Positions 8,044-16,869 of a stretch of 44,761 nt of DNA are shown one piece after another. A program made the position numbers and the translations under genes. Numbering within the stretch: position 1 is the first letter of the stretch; each line of letters opens with the position of its first letter. This DNA comes from an uncultured Acidobacteriia bacterium (GTDB lineage Bacteria > Acidobacteriota > Terriglobia > Bryobacterales > Bryobacteraceae): the NCBI GenBank assembly GCA_903882645.1, contig CAIRXZ010000136.1, positions 1 to 44,761 of the forward strand, read 5' to 3'. The notes below the pieces were generated by a model. The model was not told the origin of the DNA. It ran no database searches and was given only the letters and a program-made list of their open reading frames with translations.

Positions 8044-10731
8044 TCATGGTTTGGGTTCCTCCTTGGCGAAACTGATGCTGCTGTCCGTCGAGAATTTCCG
8101 GTACGAATGGAAGGTCACCTCGTTGTCGGAGGTGGACGACTTGTCCCGCAGCTCCACGAGGGCCTTGAGCGGCAGCAGATAGCGCGCGCCGCCGATCTCC
8201 GCGTCCCCGTAGTCAACGGTTACGTTCGTGCGCCGGACCGGAAAGCCCGGCGGAATGTCGTCGGCCATGTAATTAAGGCGCAAGACGGCGAATGTCTCAA
8301 GGTCTATGACGGCCTCGCCTCGCAATCCCACGTGCTCCCGCACCACCTTGTCTCCCTCTCGAGTTGCAATCGGGTAATGAGCCTTGGAGCGCTCCACGCG
8401 GTAGGAATAAGCGGCGGCGCGGCGGCCGCGCAGCGTCGTCCAGCGCTCGAAATGGAACGCGGCGTCCGAAGCCGGGTCGAATATGGTCCGCAGATTCGTC
8501 CCAAACTCGCCTTGAGAGATCGTTCCCCAGGCGTCCTCATACTCGATAGCCGTTGGGATGCCATTGATTGCAGCGAGGCGGTACCGCTCCTGCTGCTCGT
8601 AGTAGCCGACCTCGACAGTGAGCGTGTCGGCAATAGCGTGGATGCTGCGGTCCCGCAGGACGGACCGGTGAACGGTCTGGGTGCAGAGGAAGTTCGGCAG
8701 CCAGCCCGCGTAGTCGAGCGCCTTTTGGCGGGCGGCCGCCAGGAAGCGATCTTGTTCCGGCTCGAAAGCCGGCTTTGCATCCGCCGCCGAGGGTACAGCC
8801 GGCGAAGGAGGCGCCGGGAGCGCGCTTTCCGGTTGAGACACGGCGTCACCGGTCCCATTGTCCCCGGCAACCTTGGCGACTTTCTCGGAGACCTCGAACT
8901 CCACCGTCCGGACCACGTAATCCTCGCCGGGCGAGCGCGAAGCCTTCACCTCAAGTACGTAAGAACCCGGTGGCAGGGACGCGATGGGCGCCTTGAGAAG
9001 CACCGGCACAACCGGATTGCCCGGCCGGATATAATCGGCCGCGCTGAGGGTTCCAGCCTCCTTCTGTTCGCCCGTCCGGCGGTCGAGAATCCGGATCTCA
9101 AGACCGATTGTGGGAGGATTCGGCCCGGCAAGCATCGGCTCGTAGATTTCAAGATACCCAAAGCATGGCGCGGAACGTGGGAAGCGGTTGCCGCCGGAGG
9201 GAGAAATCTCGAGCGATCTTGCGGTGAGGTCCTTGCGGCCATCGAGCAGAGACGGGTCCAGATCCGAGGTCAGGTCCGGGGCCTTGCGGGCCTCACTGGC
9301 GAGCGCGATGCCGCTGAGGGCGAGATGCCGCCCATCCCAGGCGTCGATGGTGAGCGGCCCCTCCACCTTCCCGAAGTTCCGGTCGCCCGAGCCGAACGCC
9401 AGCCGCACGTTGTACCTGCCCGATGGCAGGCGGAACTGGTGCTCGTAATGATAAGGCTGCCGGCTAAAAGCGTCGAGCGCCTGGGGGGTATCGAGATCGA
9501 GCCGGACGGTGTCGCTGAATCTCCCGGCCACCTCGCCGTCCGGTCCGTAGGCCAATCCCACCAAGTCCAAGTCCGCGTGTGGCTTACTGGTCTGCTTGGC
9601 GAGGTTCGCGAGGTCCATCTCCATCGCCAGGTCGACCAGGGCAATTCCGGCCGAGCTATAGAAGTATGGAAGCTCCATGGACGCGGAGGCATTCCCGGCG
9701 GAGGGGCCGGCCGCGCGCGCTTCCAGGTCTTTTCCCTTCACTTTTCCCGCCAGCAGGTCCGGCAGCTTGTCGTTGCAGTACCCCGTCCTCGCCCGCACAT
9801 CGAGCCCGCCGCGAGTAGTCTGCACGCGCAGCGAGTGGCAGCTTCCGTTGGGCGACTCAACAGGTTTGAAGCCGAGCACGTAGCGCTTCTCCTGGTCGTC
9901 GACGATTGCGCCCAACTCGTCAACCAAATTCTTGGAGATCGCCCGGCCCCCGGTTGCTTGAGCCAGGATCCTTAGAGCCCCGTTTGCGCCATAGACGGCG
10001 ACGTTGGCCCGGTTGCACGCGCGAGCGACCGCCTCGCCCTGCCAGGAGGGAGGATCGAGCGCCGTGGAGCCGCTTATGACGACGACGGACTTGCGGCCCC
10101 GTATGGCCGCCATCCCATCCGCCAAAGCTCCGATAGCATTCAGGAGCGGGAGGGGTCTCGCATTCTGTGCGATCTGGACCTGTTGTTGAGCCTGGCGCAG
10201 TACCCACGACGCCATGTACGGATCAGTAGCGGGGTTCGCTATCAGCGAATTCAGGTCTGTCGCCGGCCGGGGCGCGTCCGCGCCGCCGGCTGGCACGCCC
10301 GCCACGTCGGCGGCGGCCCGCTGCACCCGCTCTGCGATCGCAGTGAAGTTCTGAGCGATCGACAGGGTTCCGCGGACGTTCACCACGGCCATGTAGCGAT
10401 TCGGGCTCGCGTACGCGCCGGCAAAGTCGGCGACAGCCTGTCGGGCGCCTTCGCCGGCCGCAACACCGTCGAAAAGGAACACCAGATACTGCGCCTCGGG
10501 CCGGTCGGGCGGACCGGCCGATTCCAGAGAGAGGCTCGTGACGGGCTGCGCCTTGCCGTCCTCCCATAGGCGGAAATCCCCGATTCCAAGATCGCTTACG
10601 GTTTTGCCGTTCTTGTCGCGCACGATGGCGTCGACCAGGACGAGGCGGGTTTCGGTGCGGATTACGGTTTGGGCGGGCGCAACCATCGAGAGGATTGCCA
10701 CCCAAAGCGCCAAGCGCAAGCGCCGCATCAT
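8044..10731 (-). CDS. VWFA-related acidobacterial domain protein, type B, exported (paralogue)
   Basis: An 895-residue tandem paralogue of the gene at 5228, with the same domain order. Signal peptide MMRRLRLALWVAILSMVAPAQ; module TVIRTETRLVLVDAIVRDKNG and LGIGDFRLWEDGKA; VWA strand VFLFDGVAAGE, without DxSxS. The shared LPYFYSS to YVLEVKASRSPGE module, a Pro-rich linker and the C-terminal domain (LDYAGWLPNFLCTQTVHR) follow. An insert around QQQVQIAQNARPLP, in the middle of the VWA-like part, is absent from the other copy. The frame also runs upstream into a palindromic repeat, but the CAGGTGGCATA before ATG 10731 and the paralogy support this start. Outer-envelope or periplasmic location is likely; function unknown. 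Confidence 0.87.
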   Translation of the reverse strand: MMRRLRLALWVAILSMVAPAQTVIRTETRLVLVDAIVRDKNGKTVSDLGIGDFRLWEDGKAQPVTSLSLESAGPPDRPEAQYLVFLFDGVAAGEGARQAVADFAGAYASPNRYMAVVNVRGTLSIAQNFTAIAERVQRAAADVAGVPAGGADAPRPATDLNSLIANPATDPYMASWVLRQAQQQVQIAQNARPLPLLNAIGALADGMAAIRGRKSVVVISGSTALDPPSWQGEAVARACNRANVAVYGANGALRILAQATGGRAISKNLVDELGAIVDDQEKRYVLGFKPVESPNGSCHSLRVQTTRGGLDVRARTGYCNDKLPDLLAGKVKGKDLEARAAGPSAGNASASMELPYFYSSAGIALVDLAMEMDLANLAKQTSKPHADLDLVGLAYGPDGEVAGRFSDTVRLDLDTPQALDAFSRQPYHYEHQFRLPSGRYNVRLAFGSGDRNFGKVEGPLTIDAWDGRHLALSGIALASEARKAPDLTSDLDPSLLDGRKDLTARSLEISPSGGNRFPRSAPCFGYLEIYEPMLAGPNPPTIGLEIRILDRRTGEQKEAGTLSAADYIRPGNPVVPVLLKAPIASLPPGSYVLEVKASRSPGEDYVVRTVEFEVSEKVAKVAGDNGTGDAVSQPESALPAPPSPAVPSAADAKPAFEPEQDRFLAAARQKALDYAGWLPNFLCTQTVHRSVLRDRSIHAIADTLTVEVGYYEQQERYRLAAINGIPTAIEYEDAWGTISQGEFGTNLRTIFDPASDAAFHFERWTTLRGRRAAAYSYRVERSKAHYPIATREGDKVVREHVGLRGEAVIDLETFAVLRLNYMADDIPPGFPVRRTNVTVDYGDAEIGGARYLLPLKALVELRDKSSTSDNEVTFHSYRKFSTDSSISFAKEEPKP

Positions 10732-10737
10732 TATGCC

Positions 10738-10761
10738 ACCTGTCATATAGCATAAGCTCCC
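10738..10761 (-). promoter_or_regulatory. Upstream element of type B VWFA genes, copy 2
   Basis: The minus strand reads GGGAGCTTATGCTATAT then GACAGGT, six bases before ATG 10731. It is conserved with the block at 7889-7912 while the flanking repeat is separate, which suggests a retained promoter and ribosome site. Confidence 0.4.
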
Positions 10762-10764
10762 GGC

Positions 10765-10874
10765 GTGGCGCGGACTCTCAGTCTGCCGTGTCCGCACTCC
10801 TGCGGACACGCTTGCTGCGGCCGGATCGAGCGTCCCCAAGAGTGGGGACACGGCAGACTGAGAGTCCGCGCCAC
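10765..10874. repeat. Palindromic element of the GADSQSA type, 110 bp, perfect 29-base arms
   Basis: The 29-base arms (starting GTGGCGCGGACTCTCAGTCT, ending in the exact complement) are perfect. The middle forms GTGTCCGCA-CTCC-TGCGGACAC and GTCCCCA-AGAG-TGGGGAC hairpins, giving a three-stem cruciform-like structure. It lies between the stop of the type A gene and the start of the type B gene. Confidence 0.85.
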
Positions 10875-10886
10875 GCACTTCCGCCG

Positions 10887-12701
10887 TCATGGAATCTCCA
10901 CCGCGCCGCTGAGGGCGGTCAGTTCCTGGCCTTGGGCGTCCCGCACGACCACCCTGACCAGGTACCTGCCGGGCTTCGCCTTGAGGCTGGTCCTCACGGC
11001 GATTCCGGAAGCCAGACCCGTCGCGAGGGTCTCGTCCTTGAGACGCATCTCCAGCACCTTTTGGATTCCGGAGACGTAATTACCATTCTCGTCGAACAAC
11101 CCGGAAACGATGGTCACATCGTTGCGGTTGCGTCCTTCCTCTGGCTTGAAATTGAGCTGCTTCACATCCACCTTGGCGAGAACATCGACTGTGGCTTCAT
11201 CGTCGCCGGTCTTGAAGAACTGCGTCTCCATGGTGGCCGGAATCTCGCGAATGTCCTCGGTCGAAAAGAATGCCGCCTGGATTTCCTCCTTGGCCTGCTC
11301 GGCGGGATCGCGCTCGTGGTTGGGCGCGTAGTAACCGGGGCGGGCCTCGACCGTCAGCCCTTTCGGATTCCGGAGCGCGACCTTCAGCGTGTGGTAACGG
11401 CCATCGAATTTGAGATTCTGGGGCGCGAAGCCGAGCAAGTAGATATACTCCGGCGCGCCCGCCAGGCGCTTGACTCCCTCGTCCATGTCGTTGCTGTTGT
11501 GGAAGAACCTGCCGCCCGTGCCGCGCGCGGTTTCGTCCATGACCGCGGCCGCGGCGTCGTCGCCCGATACGTCGTATGACATCTTCGCCGCCTGCAACCC
11601 CGGACTGAGCGCCCCGTGCGAGCTGGCGTCTCCGCCGGGAACGTAGGCCTTCAGGCCTTTCGCGTCCAATCCATTGATTACGATGTTGAAGCGGATGGCG
11701 TTCTCAATGAGGCTCATTTCTTCCGGGCGGTGCTCGGTGAGCACCAGGAATCCGTCGGAGACCAGGACCAGAGACCGCTGTCCGGGCATCGTGCCGAGCT
11801 TTCCAATGACGGATCTCAAGGCGGCCATGGCCTGGCGTGTGTTCCAATCGCCTTCCGCCAGCGCCCTGTAGGCGGCGTTCCGGACCATAGCTTCGGCTTC
11901 CTGGGGCCCATATCGTTGTCCGACATGACAAATTATGAGTTCTTGTATCATCATCCCGAGCAACTCGCGATTGTCCTTGTCTATAATCTGGTCCGCCATG
12001 TAGTAATCGATCTGCGGGCATTCGGTCGTCGTCTTTACCCCGGAGTGGATCGCGAGCAGCGCTTTGGTCAACTGGTCGCGGTTGTTCGTAAAATCGACCG
12101 CGGTCTGGCCCGACGAGGTGTAGATCGCGACGCGTTCGGACGGGCCGGCGGAAGACTTCAGAAACCGCTCGACGGCTTGACGCGCCCAGACCAGGTCGGC
12201 GAACTCGGTATGCAGGTCGTCGATAACCAGGGCGACGAAGCGTCCCGGCATGGCGAGCGGCGCGGCGGCGGGGGGAACCACGGCCGCAGGAGGAGTGTCG
12301 GGAGCCTGAGGGGATGATTCCGTGGGAACGCTGGGCTTCTCGACGGAGAACCGGGACACGATCTGCGGCTTGCTGCCATCGAAAAGCTGGAAGTCCTCCT
12401 TGCCGAGACTGCCAACCGCCTTCCGCTTGGAATCGAGCACCACGACCGGCACGGTCACCAGGTTGACTCTCGACCGGAACGTCACCGGCGCTTCGCGGGT
12501 GGTGACCTCATTCGCTGGCGTCTGGGGCGTCTGCGCGTTGCCGCAAAGAACCGCCAGAGGCGCCAGGAGTCCCAGCGCGAAGGCGGCGGTTGCGCACCAC
12601 CGTAGGGGTCGGGCATGCCCGACCCCTACCTGGCAGAGAGTGCCCGGCAACAGAGCCGCGAACGTCAGAGAGCGGTTGAAGCTGTTATCTCGCACGGTCA
12701 T
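10887..12701 (-). CDS. VWFA-related acidobacterial domain protein, type A, exported
   Basis: A 604-residue protein starting MTVRDNSFNRSLTFAALLPG. ATG 12701 has a strong GGAGG seven bases upstream. Residues from about 9 to 34 are encoded by two repeats (12649-12678 and 12602-12629); only then comes the hydrophobic signal segment (CATAAFALGLLAPLAVLCGNAQ). No ATG or GTG lies between, so the repeat-encoded extension must be translated if the gene is. Module: VTFRSRVNLVTVPVVVLDSKR and LGKEDFQLFDGSKPQIVSRFSVEK. The VWA strand ALVIDDLHTEF lacks DxSxS. The C-terminal half (YLLGFAPQNLKFDG, VEARPGYYAP, FFSTEDIREIP, VDVLAKVDVKQLNF) is the close counterpart of the gene at 2989, but this protein lacks that gene's additional N-terminal segment. 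Confidence 0.88.
   Translation of the reverse strand: MTVRDNSFNRSLTFAALLPGTLCQVGVGHARPLRWCATAAFALGLLAPLAVLCGNAQTPQTPANEVTTREAPVTFRSRVNLVTVPVVVLDSKRKAVGSLGKEDFQLFDGSKPQIVSRFSVEKPSVPTESSPQAPDTPPAAVVPPAAAPLAMPGRFVALVIDDLHTEFADLVWARQAVERFLKSSAGPSERVAIYTSSGQTAVDFTNNRDQLTKALLAIHSGVKTTTECPQIDYYMADQIIDKDNRELLGMMIQELIICHVGQRYGPQEAEAMVRNAAYRALAEGDWNTRQAMAALRSVIGKLGTMPGQRSLVLVSDGFLVLTEHRPEEMSLIENAIRFNIVINGLDAKGLKAYVPGGDASSHGALSPGLQAAKMSYDVSGDDAAAAVMDETARGTGGRFFHNSNDMDEGVKRLAGAPEYIYLLGFAPQNLKFDGRYHTLKVALRNPKGLTVEARPGYYAPNHERDPAEQAKEEIQAAFFSTEDIREIPATMETQFFKTGDDEATVDVLAKVDVKQLNFKPEEGRNRNDVTIVSGLFDENGNYVSGIQKVLEMRLKDETLATGLASGIAVRTSLKAKPGRYLVRVVVRDAQGQELTALSGAVEIP
12602..12629. repeat. Perfect 28-base palindrome inside a signal-peptide region
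   Basis: The inner 20 bases are GGGTCGGGCATGCCCGACCC, flanked by GTAG and CTAC. It falls inside the coding sequence of the VWFA gene at 10887-12701, encoding VGVGHARPL just before the hydrophobic signal segment. Related copies are at 5189, 30303 and 30362. Confidence 0.85.
12649..12678 (-). repeat. Translated NRSLTFAA-type repeat arm
   Basis: The minus strand begins CAACCGCTCTCTGACGTTCG, encoding NRSLTFAAL near the N-terminus of the VWFA protein. It matches 24 of 30 bases of 3031-3060, but the paralogue there reads it in another frame. Confidence 0.75.
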
Positions 12702-12708
12702 GAGCAAA

Positions 12709-12713
12709 CCTCC
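12709..12713 (-). promoter_or_regulatory. Ribosome binding site fixing the start at 12701
   Basis: GGAGG on the minus strand, then TTTGCTC, then ATG. It is one of the clearest ribosome sites in the array and shows that translation begins upstream of the repeat-encoded part. Confidence 0.75.
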
Positions 12714-12715
12714 AA

Positions 12716-14791
12716 TTACTCCACGTCAAAATCCGCCAGTCGGATCGCCGAATCGCTTCCCGGCGAGCGCATTGCCTTCACTTCCAGCCGATAAGCGCCA
12801 GGGCCCAGACTGGCAATGGGCACAGTCAGAGACACTGGGACCACCTGGTCCCCGGCGCGAACCAGGTTGTCCACGCCGAAAACTCCCGAATCCACCTTCT
12901 GCGCGCCCGTCTGACGGTCGAGAACTCGTAGCTGAAGGCTGAGTTTGGGGGGATTCGGCTTGGCAAGCAGCGGTTCGTAAATCTCGACAAACGCGACGCA
13001 CGGTTCGCCGCGCTGGAAGCGGTTGCTCCCGGCGGGAATGACCTCGACAGATCGCGCAATCAGCGCCTTGCGGCCTTGGAGCGAGGCCGAGTCCAGCCCG
13101 GAAGCGAGATCCGCCACCTTGCGGCTCTCCCTGGCCAGCGCCACGCCGCTCAGCGCGAGATGCTGCCCGTCCCAGCCATCGATGGTCAGCGGCATTTCCA
13201 CTTTGCCGAAGCCGTCTTCCCCGAACCCGAAGGCCACCCGGACGTTGTACACACCGGGCGCCAGCCGGAACTGGTGCTCGTAATGATAGGGCCGCTTGCG
13301 GAAGGCGCCGGCCTCCGCCTCGGTCGCGAAATCGAACTTGACTGCGTCGCTGAAACGCCCCGCCACGCCGCCATCGGGACGGGACGCCGCCGCATCGAGG
13401 CTCAGCTCCGCGTGTTGCTTGCCGTCCACGTTCCGGAACTTCAGGTCCGCCGTTCCGATCTCCATCGCCAGGTTGACCAGGGCGACGTTCGGCGCCGTGT
13501 AGAAATACGGAAGCAGCATGGAGGCGGCGACGTTCGCCGACGACGGGCTGGCTGTCGGGATCTCCGGGTTCTTCGGAGCCGACAGGCTCGCGACCGCCAA
13601 AGCCCGCGCTTCCGCTCCAGGGATGGGCGGCATCAGGCTGGCGACCGTAGCCGTGGTTGGCTCCTCGAGGGAATACCCCTGCTTGTAGTTCAGCGTGATC
13701 CCGGGGCGCCGCACCTCTACCTTGATCTGGTGAAAATCGGTGCGCGCGCCTTCTTGAGGCGGATAGAAAGCCAGCGAATAGGTAAAGCGAACATCTTCGA
13801 TCGCATCCCGCATGGCGACATCCAGACCGTTGAGCCCGTGGACGGCCGCGCCGCCGGTTCGGGAGGCGTAATCGTCCATGGCCGAAGGATGCGATTTGCA
13901 GGGTCCACCCGAGGCGCCGGAGCGCTGCGACGCGTCGTGTCCCAGGCCCGTCAGGCCGCATGAATCGATCGGATAGAGCGCGACATCCGCGTTGTTCAGT
14001 TTCCGCATCACGCGCCCGATCTCTACGTCATGGACCGGCGTAGGAAGCTCCAACTCGGCAGCCACGTCCGTCGCCGTCGAAACCCAGATCAATGCCTTTC
14101 TGCCCGCGGCGAACGACAGGTGGTCCGCAAGGAACTCAACTGCGGCCAGCGTTTTTTCTTCGCGCTGCCAGAGGAAATACGGTCGCTCCCCCGCATAGCA
14201 CGGTGGTTCGCTGCTGAGCGGGTTATCGTTGCAGTGGGACGGCCGGCCCGTCACGGAAGCGATCTTGGTCAACAGGGCCTCTCTGTCCGAGCCGAAGTCG
14301 CCAATGGGCCTGAGTCCCGAGTCGTCCAGAACATACAGAGCTACCTTGCCGGCGGGGTCGAAATTGTCCAAAAACCGTACGATCTCGACGCGCGCCCGCA
14401 TGGCGGGGATCGAACCGGAATTGAGGTAGTCGAGAAGAACCACGGCATTGCCGTGCGGCGTTGCGGCAGGTTCCACGACATCATCTGGGAACGCGTTGAG
14501 AGGCGCGGCGCGCGGCCCTGGCGCGGCTGTGTCCGCGGTGAACACCGCGATATCTTGCGGTTTGCCGTTGTCGAAAAGCTCGAAATCTTCCTTTTTCAGA
14601 TCGGTAACGGCCCTGCCTTTGGAGTCGTGCGCCGCCACGCTGAGTTGCACCAGGGTGGTGGTAGTGCGCAGGGTCACGCCGGATTGGGCAGGCGGCGCGG
14701 CAGGCTGGGCAAAAGCCAATGAAAAGGCCGCTGCCGCCAAAATCGACGGCGGCAGCCGTAGGGAAGAGGCGTTCATGCGGCTCGCGCTCAT
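12716..14791 (-). CDS. VWFA-related acidobacterial domain protein, type C, exported
   Basis: A 691-residue protein: MSASRMNASSLRLPP then a signal segment (SILAAAAFSLAFAQ). Module RTTTTLVQLSVAAHDSKG and LKKEDFELFDNGKPQDIAVF (residues 42-84) resembles the gene at 236. The VWA strand is AVVLLDYLNSGS (Asp at 121), without DxSxS. YSLAFYPPQEGARTDFHQ and YKQGYSLEEP follow, then the long C-terminal module (LPYFYTAPNVALVNLAMEIG, YHYEHQFRLAPG, VYNVRVAFGFGEDGFGK) shared with the type B proteins. ATG 14791 follows the shared upstream motif by seven bases; ATG 14776 or 14800 is possible. Tandem paralogue of the next gene, nearly identical over the central part. Function unknown. Confidence 0.87.
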   Translation of the reverse strand: MSASRMNASSLRLPPSILAAAAFSLAFAQPAAPPAQSGVTLRTTTTLVQLSVAAHDSKGRAVTDLKKEDFELFDNGKPQDIAVFTADTAAPGPRAAPLNAFPDDVVEPAATPHGNAVVLLDYLNSGSIPAMRARVEIVRFLDNFDPAGKVALYVLDDSGLRPIGDFGSDREALLTKIASVTGRPSHCNDNPLSSEPPCYAGERPYFLWQREEKTLAAVEFLADHLSFAAGRKALIWVSTATDVAAELELPTPVHDVEIGRVMRKLNNADVALYPIDSCGLTGLGHDASQRSGASGGPCKSHPSAMDDYASRTGGAAVHGLNGLDVAMRDAIEDVRFTYSLAFYPPQEGARTDFHQIKVEVRRPGITLNYKQGYSLEEPTTATVASLMPPIPGAEARALAVASLSAPKNPEIPTASPSSANVAASMLLPYFYTAPNVALVNLAMEIGTADLKFRNVDGKQHAELSLDAAASRPDGGVAGRFSDAVKFDFATEAEAGAFRKRPYHYEHQFRLAPGVYNVRVAFGFGEDGFGKVEMPLTIDGWDGQHLALSGVALARESRKVADLASGLDSASLQGRKALIARSVEVIPAGSNRFQRGEPCVAFVEIYEPLLAKPNPPKLSLQLRVLDRQTGAQKVDSGVFGVDNLVRAGDQVVPVSLTVPIASLGPGAYRLEVKAMRSPGSDSAIRLADFDVE

Positions 14792-14798
14792 ACTTGCC

Positions 14799-14826
14799 AT
14801 TACCGCCAGCGCGGCCCCAGGATACG
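14799..14826 (-). promoter_or_regulatory. Shared VWFA/sigma upstream motif, copy 3
   Basis: CGTATCCTGG, seven bases, CTGGCGGTAAT on the minus strand, upstream of the type C gene ending at 12716. GGCGCC precedes it, as at copy 4; copies 1 and 2 also have G/C-rich flanks here. Confidence 0.6.
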
Positions 14827-14843
14827 GGCGCCACTCAAAGAAC

Positions 14844-16847
14844 TTACTCCACATCAAAATCCGCCAGTCGGATCGCCGAATCGCTTCCCGGCGAGCGCAT
14901 TGCCTTCACTTCCAGCCGATAGCCGCCGGGAATCAGACTGGCAATGGGCACCGTCAGAGACACCGGGACGACTTGATCCCCCGCGCGAACCAGGTTGTCC
15001 ACGCCGAATACGCCCGAATCCACCTTCTGCTCGCCCGTCTGACGGTCTAAAACTCGAATCTGAAGGCTGAGTTTGGGGGGATTCGGCTTGGCAAGCAGCG
15101 GCTCGTAGATCTCCAGGAACGCGAGGCACGGTTCGCCGCGCCGGAAATGGCTGCTCCCGGCAGGGATGACCTCGACAGATCGCGCAATCAGCGCCTTGCG
15201 GCCTTGGAGCGAAGCCGGGTCCAGCCCGGAAGAGAAATTGGCGGTCACCTTGCGGCTTTCCCCGGCCAGCGCCACGCCGCTCAACGCGAGATGCTGCCCA
15301 TCCCATCCATCGATCGCCAGCGGCATTTCCACCTTGCCGAAGCCGTCTTCCCCAAAGCCGAAAGCCACCCGGACGTTGTATTGACCGGGCGCCAGCCGGA
15401 ACTGGTGCTCGTAATGACAGGGCCGCTTGCGGAAGGCGCCGGCCTCCGCCTCCGTCGCGAAATCGAACTTGACGGTATCAGTGAAACGTCCCGCCACCCC
15501 GCCATCGGGACGGGATGCCGCCGCATCCAGGCTCAGTTCCGCGTGTTGCTTGCCGTCCACGGTCCGGAATTTCAGGTCCGCCGTTCCGATCTCCATCGCC
15601 AGGTTGACCAGGGCTACGTTCGGGGCCGTGTAGAAATACGGAAGCAGCATGGAGGCGGCGACGTTCGCCGACGACGGGCTGGCTGTCGGGATCTCCGGGT
15701 TCTTTGGAGCCGACAGGCTCGCGACCGCCAAAGCCCGCGCTTCCGCTCCAGGGATGGGCGGCATCAGGCTGGCGACTGTAGCCGTGGTCGGCTCCTCCAG
15801 GGAGTATCCCTGCTTGTAGTTCAGCGTGATCCCGGGGCGCCGCACCTCTACCTTGATCTGGTGAAAATCGGTGCGAGCGCCGTCTTGAGGCGGATAGAAA
15901 GCCAGCGAGTAGGTAAAGCGAACATCTTCGATCACATCCCGCATCGCCACATCCAAGGGGTCGCGCCCGTGGACCGCCGCACCGCCAGTTCGCGTAGCGA
16001 AATCGTCCATGACGGCGTTAAATGCGTTGCAACTTGGATAGCCGCACTGGGCCACCGGATAAAGCGCGACATCGGCATTGTTCAGTCTCCGCATCAGCCG
16101 CTCGATATCGGCCTTCAACCGCGGAAGGCTCCCCGTCGGGGTTCGGGATGTTGGGGTGTTCAGCACGACCTGCAGGTCGTATGCTCTCGTGACCCAGATC
16201 AACGCTTTCCTGCCTGGGGCAAACGACAACTGGTCCGCCATGGATCCGAGCGCGGCCAACATCAATGATTCGTGCATCCAGGCGCAGTCCCACGGCCGAT
16301 AGCATTTCGGCGGCGGGTCGAGGATCGCGGGGGCCATCTTCTTCAGCAGCGTTTCCCTGTCCGCCCCGAAATCCGCAATGGGCTTCGCCGCCCATCCGTC
16401 GAACACGAAGAGGGCGATCTTGCCGGCGGGATCGAGCTTCTTCAGCATGCTGACGACATCGAGGCGATCGTTTGCGACCTCGCCGCCGCCGTTCACGTAA
16501 TCGAGAAGGATGGCCGCATAGCCGATCTGTGTTCCGGGATCGTCCACGACGTCATCGGGGAACGCCTTGAGAGGCGCTGCCCGCGGAGCCGGCGCGGCTG
16601 CCTCCGCGCTGAAAACGGCGATGTCTTGCGGTCTGCCATTGTCGAAGACGGTGAAGTCCTCCTTCTTCAGATCGGTGACGGCGCGGCCTTTGGCGTCATG
16701 CGCCGCCACGCTGAGTTGCACCATGGTGGTGGTAGTGCGCAGGGTGACGCCGGATTGAGCGGGTGGCGCGGCGGGCTGGGCAAAGACAAGTGAAAAGGCG
16801 GCTGCCGCCAGAATCGACGGCGGCAGCCATGGGAAGGAAGAGGTCAT
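14844..16847 (-). CDS. VWFA-related acidobacterial domain protein, type C, exported (paralogue)
   Basis: A 667-residue protein from ATG 16847 (MTSSFPWLPP, then SILAAAAFSLVFAQ). GTG 16862, which aligns with ATG 14791 of the paralogue, or ATG 16871 would add 5 or 8 residues. The family module (RTTTTMVQLSVAAHDAKG, LKKEDFTVFDNGRPQDIAVF) and VWA strand AAILLDYVNGGG show no DxSxS. From about DFHQIKVEVRRPG through GVAGRF it is almost identical in protein and DNA to the gene at 12716, while the VWA part differs considerably. This suggests tandem duplication plus recent conversion of the C-terminal half. The distal stretch again differs slightly (RKVTANFSSGLDPAS). Exported; function unknown. Confidence 0.86.
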   Translation of the reverse strand: MTSSFPWLPPSILAAAAFSLVFAQPAAPPAQSGVTLRTTTTMVQLSVAAHDAKGRAVTDLKKEDFTVFDNGRPQDIAVFSAEAAAPAPRAAPLKAFPDDVVDDPGTQIGYAAILLDYVNGGGEVANDRLDVVSMLKKLDPAGKIALFVFDGWAAKPIADFGADRETLLKKMAPAILDPPPKCYRPWDCAWMHESLMLAALGSMADQLSFAPGRKALIWVTRAYDLQVVLNTPTSRTPTGSLPRLKADIERLMRRLNNADVALYPVAQCGYPSCNAFNAVMDDFATRTGGAAVHGRDPLDVAMRDVIEDVRFTYSLAFYPPQDGARTDFHQIKVEVRRPGITLNYKQGYSLEEPTTATVASLMPPIPGAEARALAVASLSAPKNPEIPTASPSSANVAASMLLPYFYTAPNVALVNLAMEIGTADLKFRTVDGKQHAELSLDAAASRPDGGVAGRFTDTVKFDFATEAEAGAFRKRPCHYEHQFRLAPGQYNVRVAFGFGEDGFGKVEMPLAIDGWDGQHLALSGVALAGESRKVTANFSSGLDPASLQGRKALIARSVEVIPAGSSHFRRGEPCLAFLEIYEPLLAKPNPPKLSLQIRVLDRQTGEQKVDSGVFGVDNLVRAGDQVVPVSLTVPIASLIPGGYRLEVKAMRSPGSDSAIRLADFDVE

Positions 16848-16869
16848 GCAAGTTGCGCCCACACTTGCC

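Noticed and set aside
7918-8047. N-terminal extension (GADSQSA) of the VWFA protein ending at 5228
   Set aside because: Encoded by a palindromic element; a signal peptide with its own upstream element starts at 7882. This differs from the gene at 10887, where no internal start exists.
7993-9975. 660-codon plus-strand frame opposite the type B VWFA gene
   Set aside because: The VWFA gene is supported by paralogy with 5228-7882; the plus-strand frame is a mirror of it and the same mirror exists in the paralogue.
1952-10874. CRISPR array
   Set aside because: Repeats are few, palindromic, of unequal spacing and far apart; there are no unique spacers and no cas genes.
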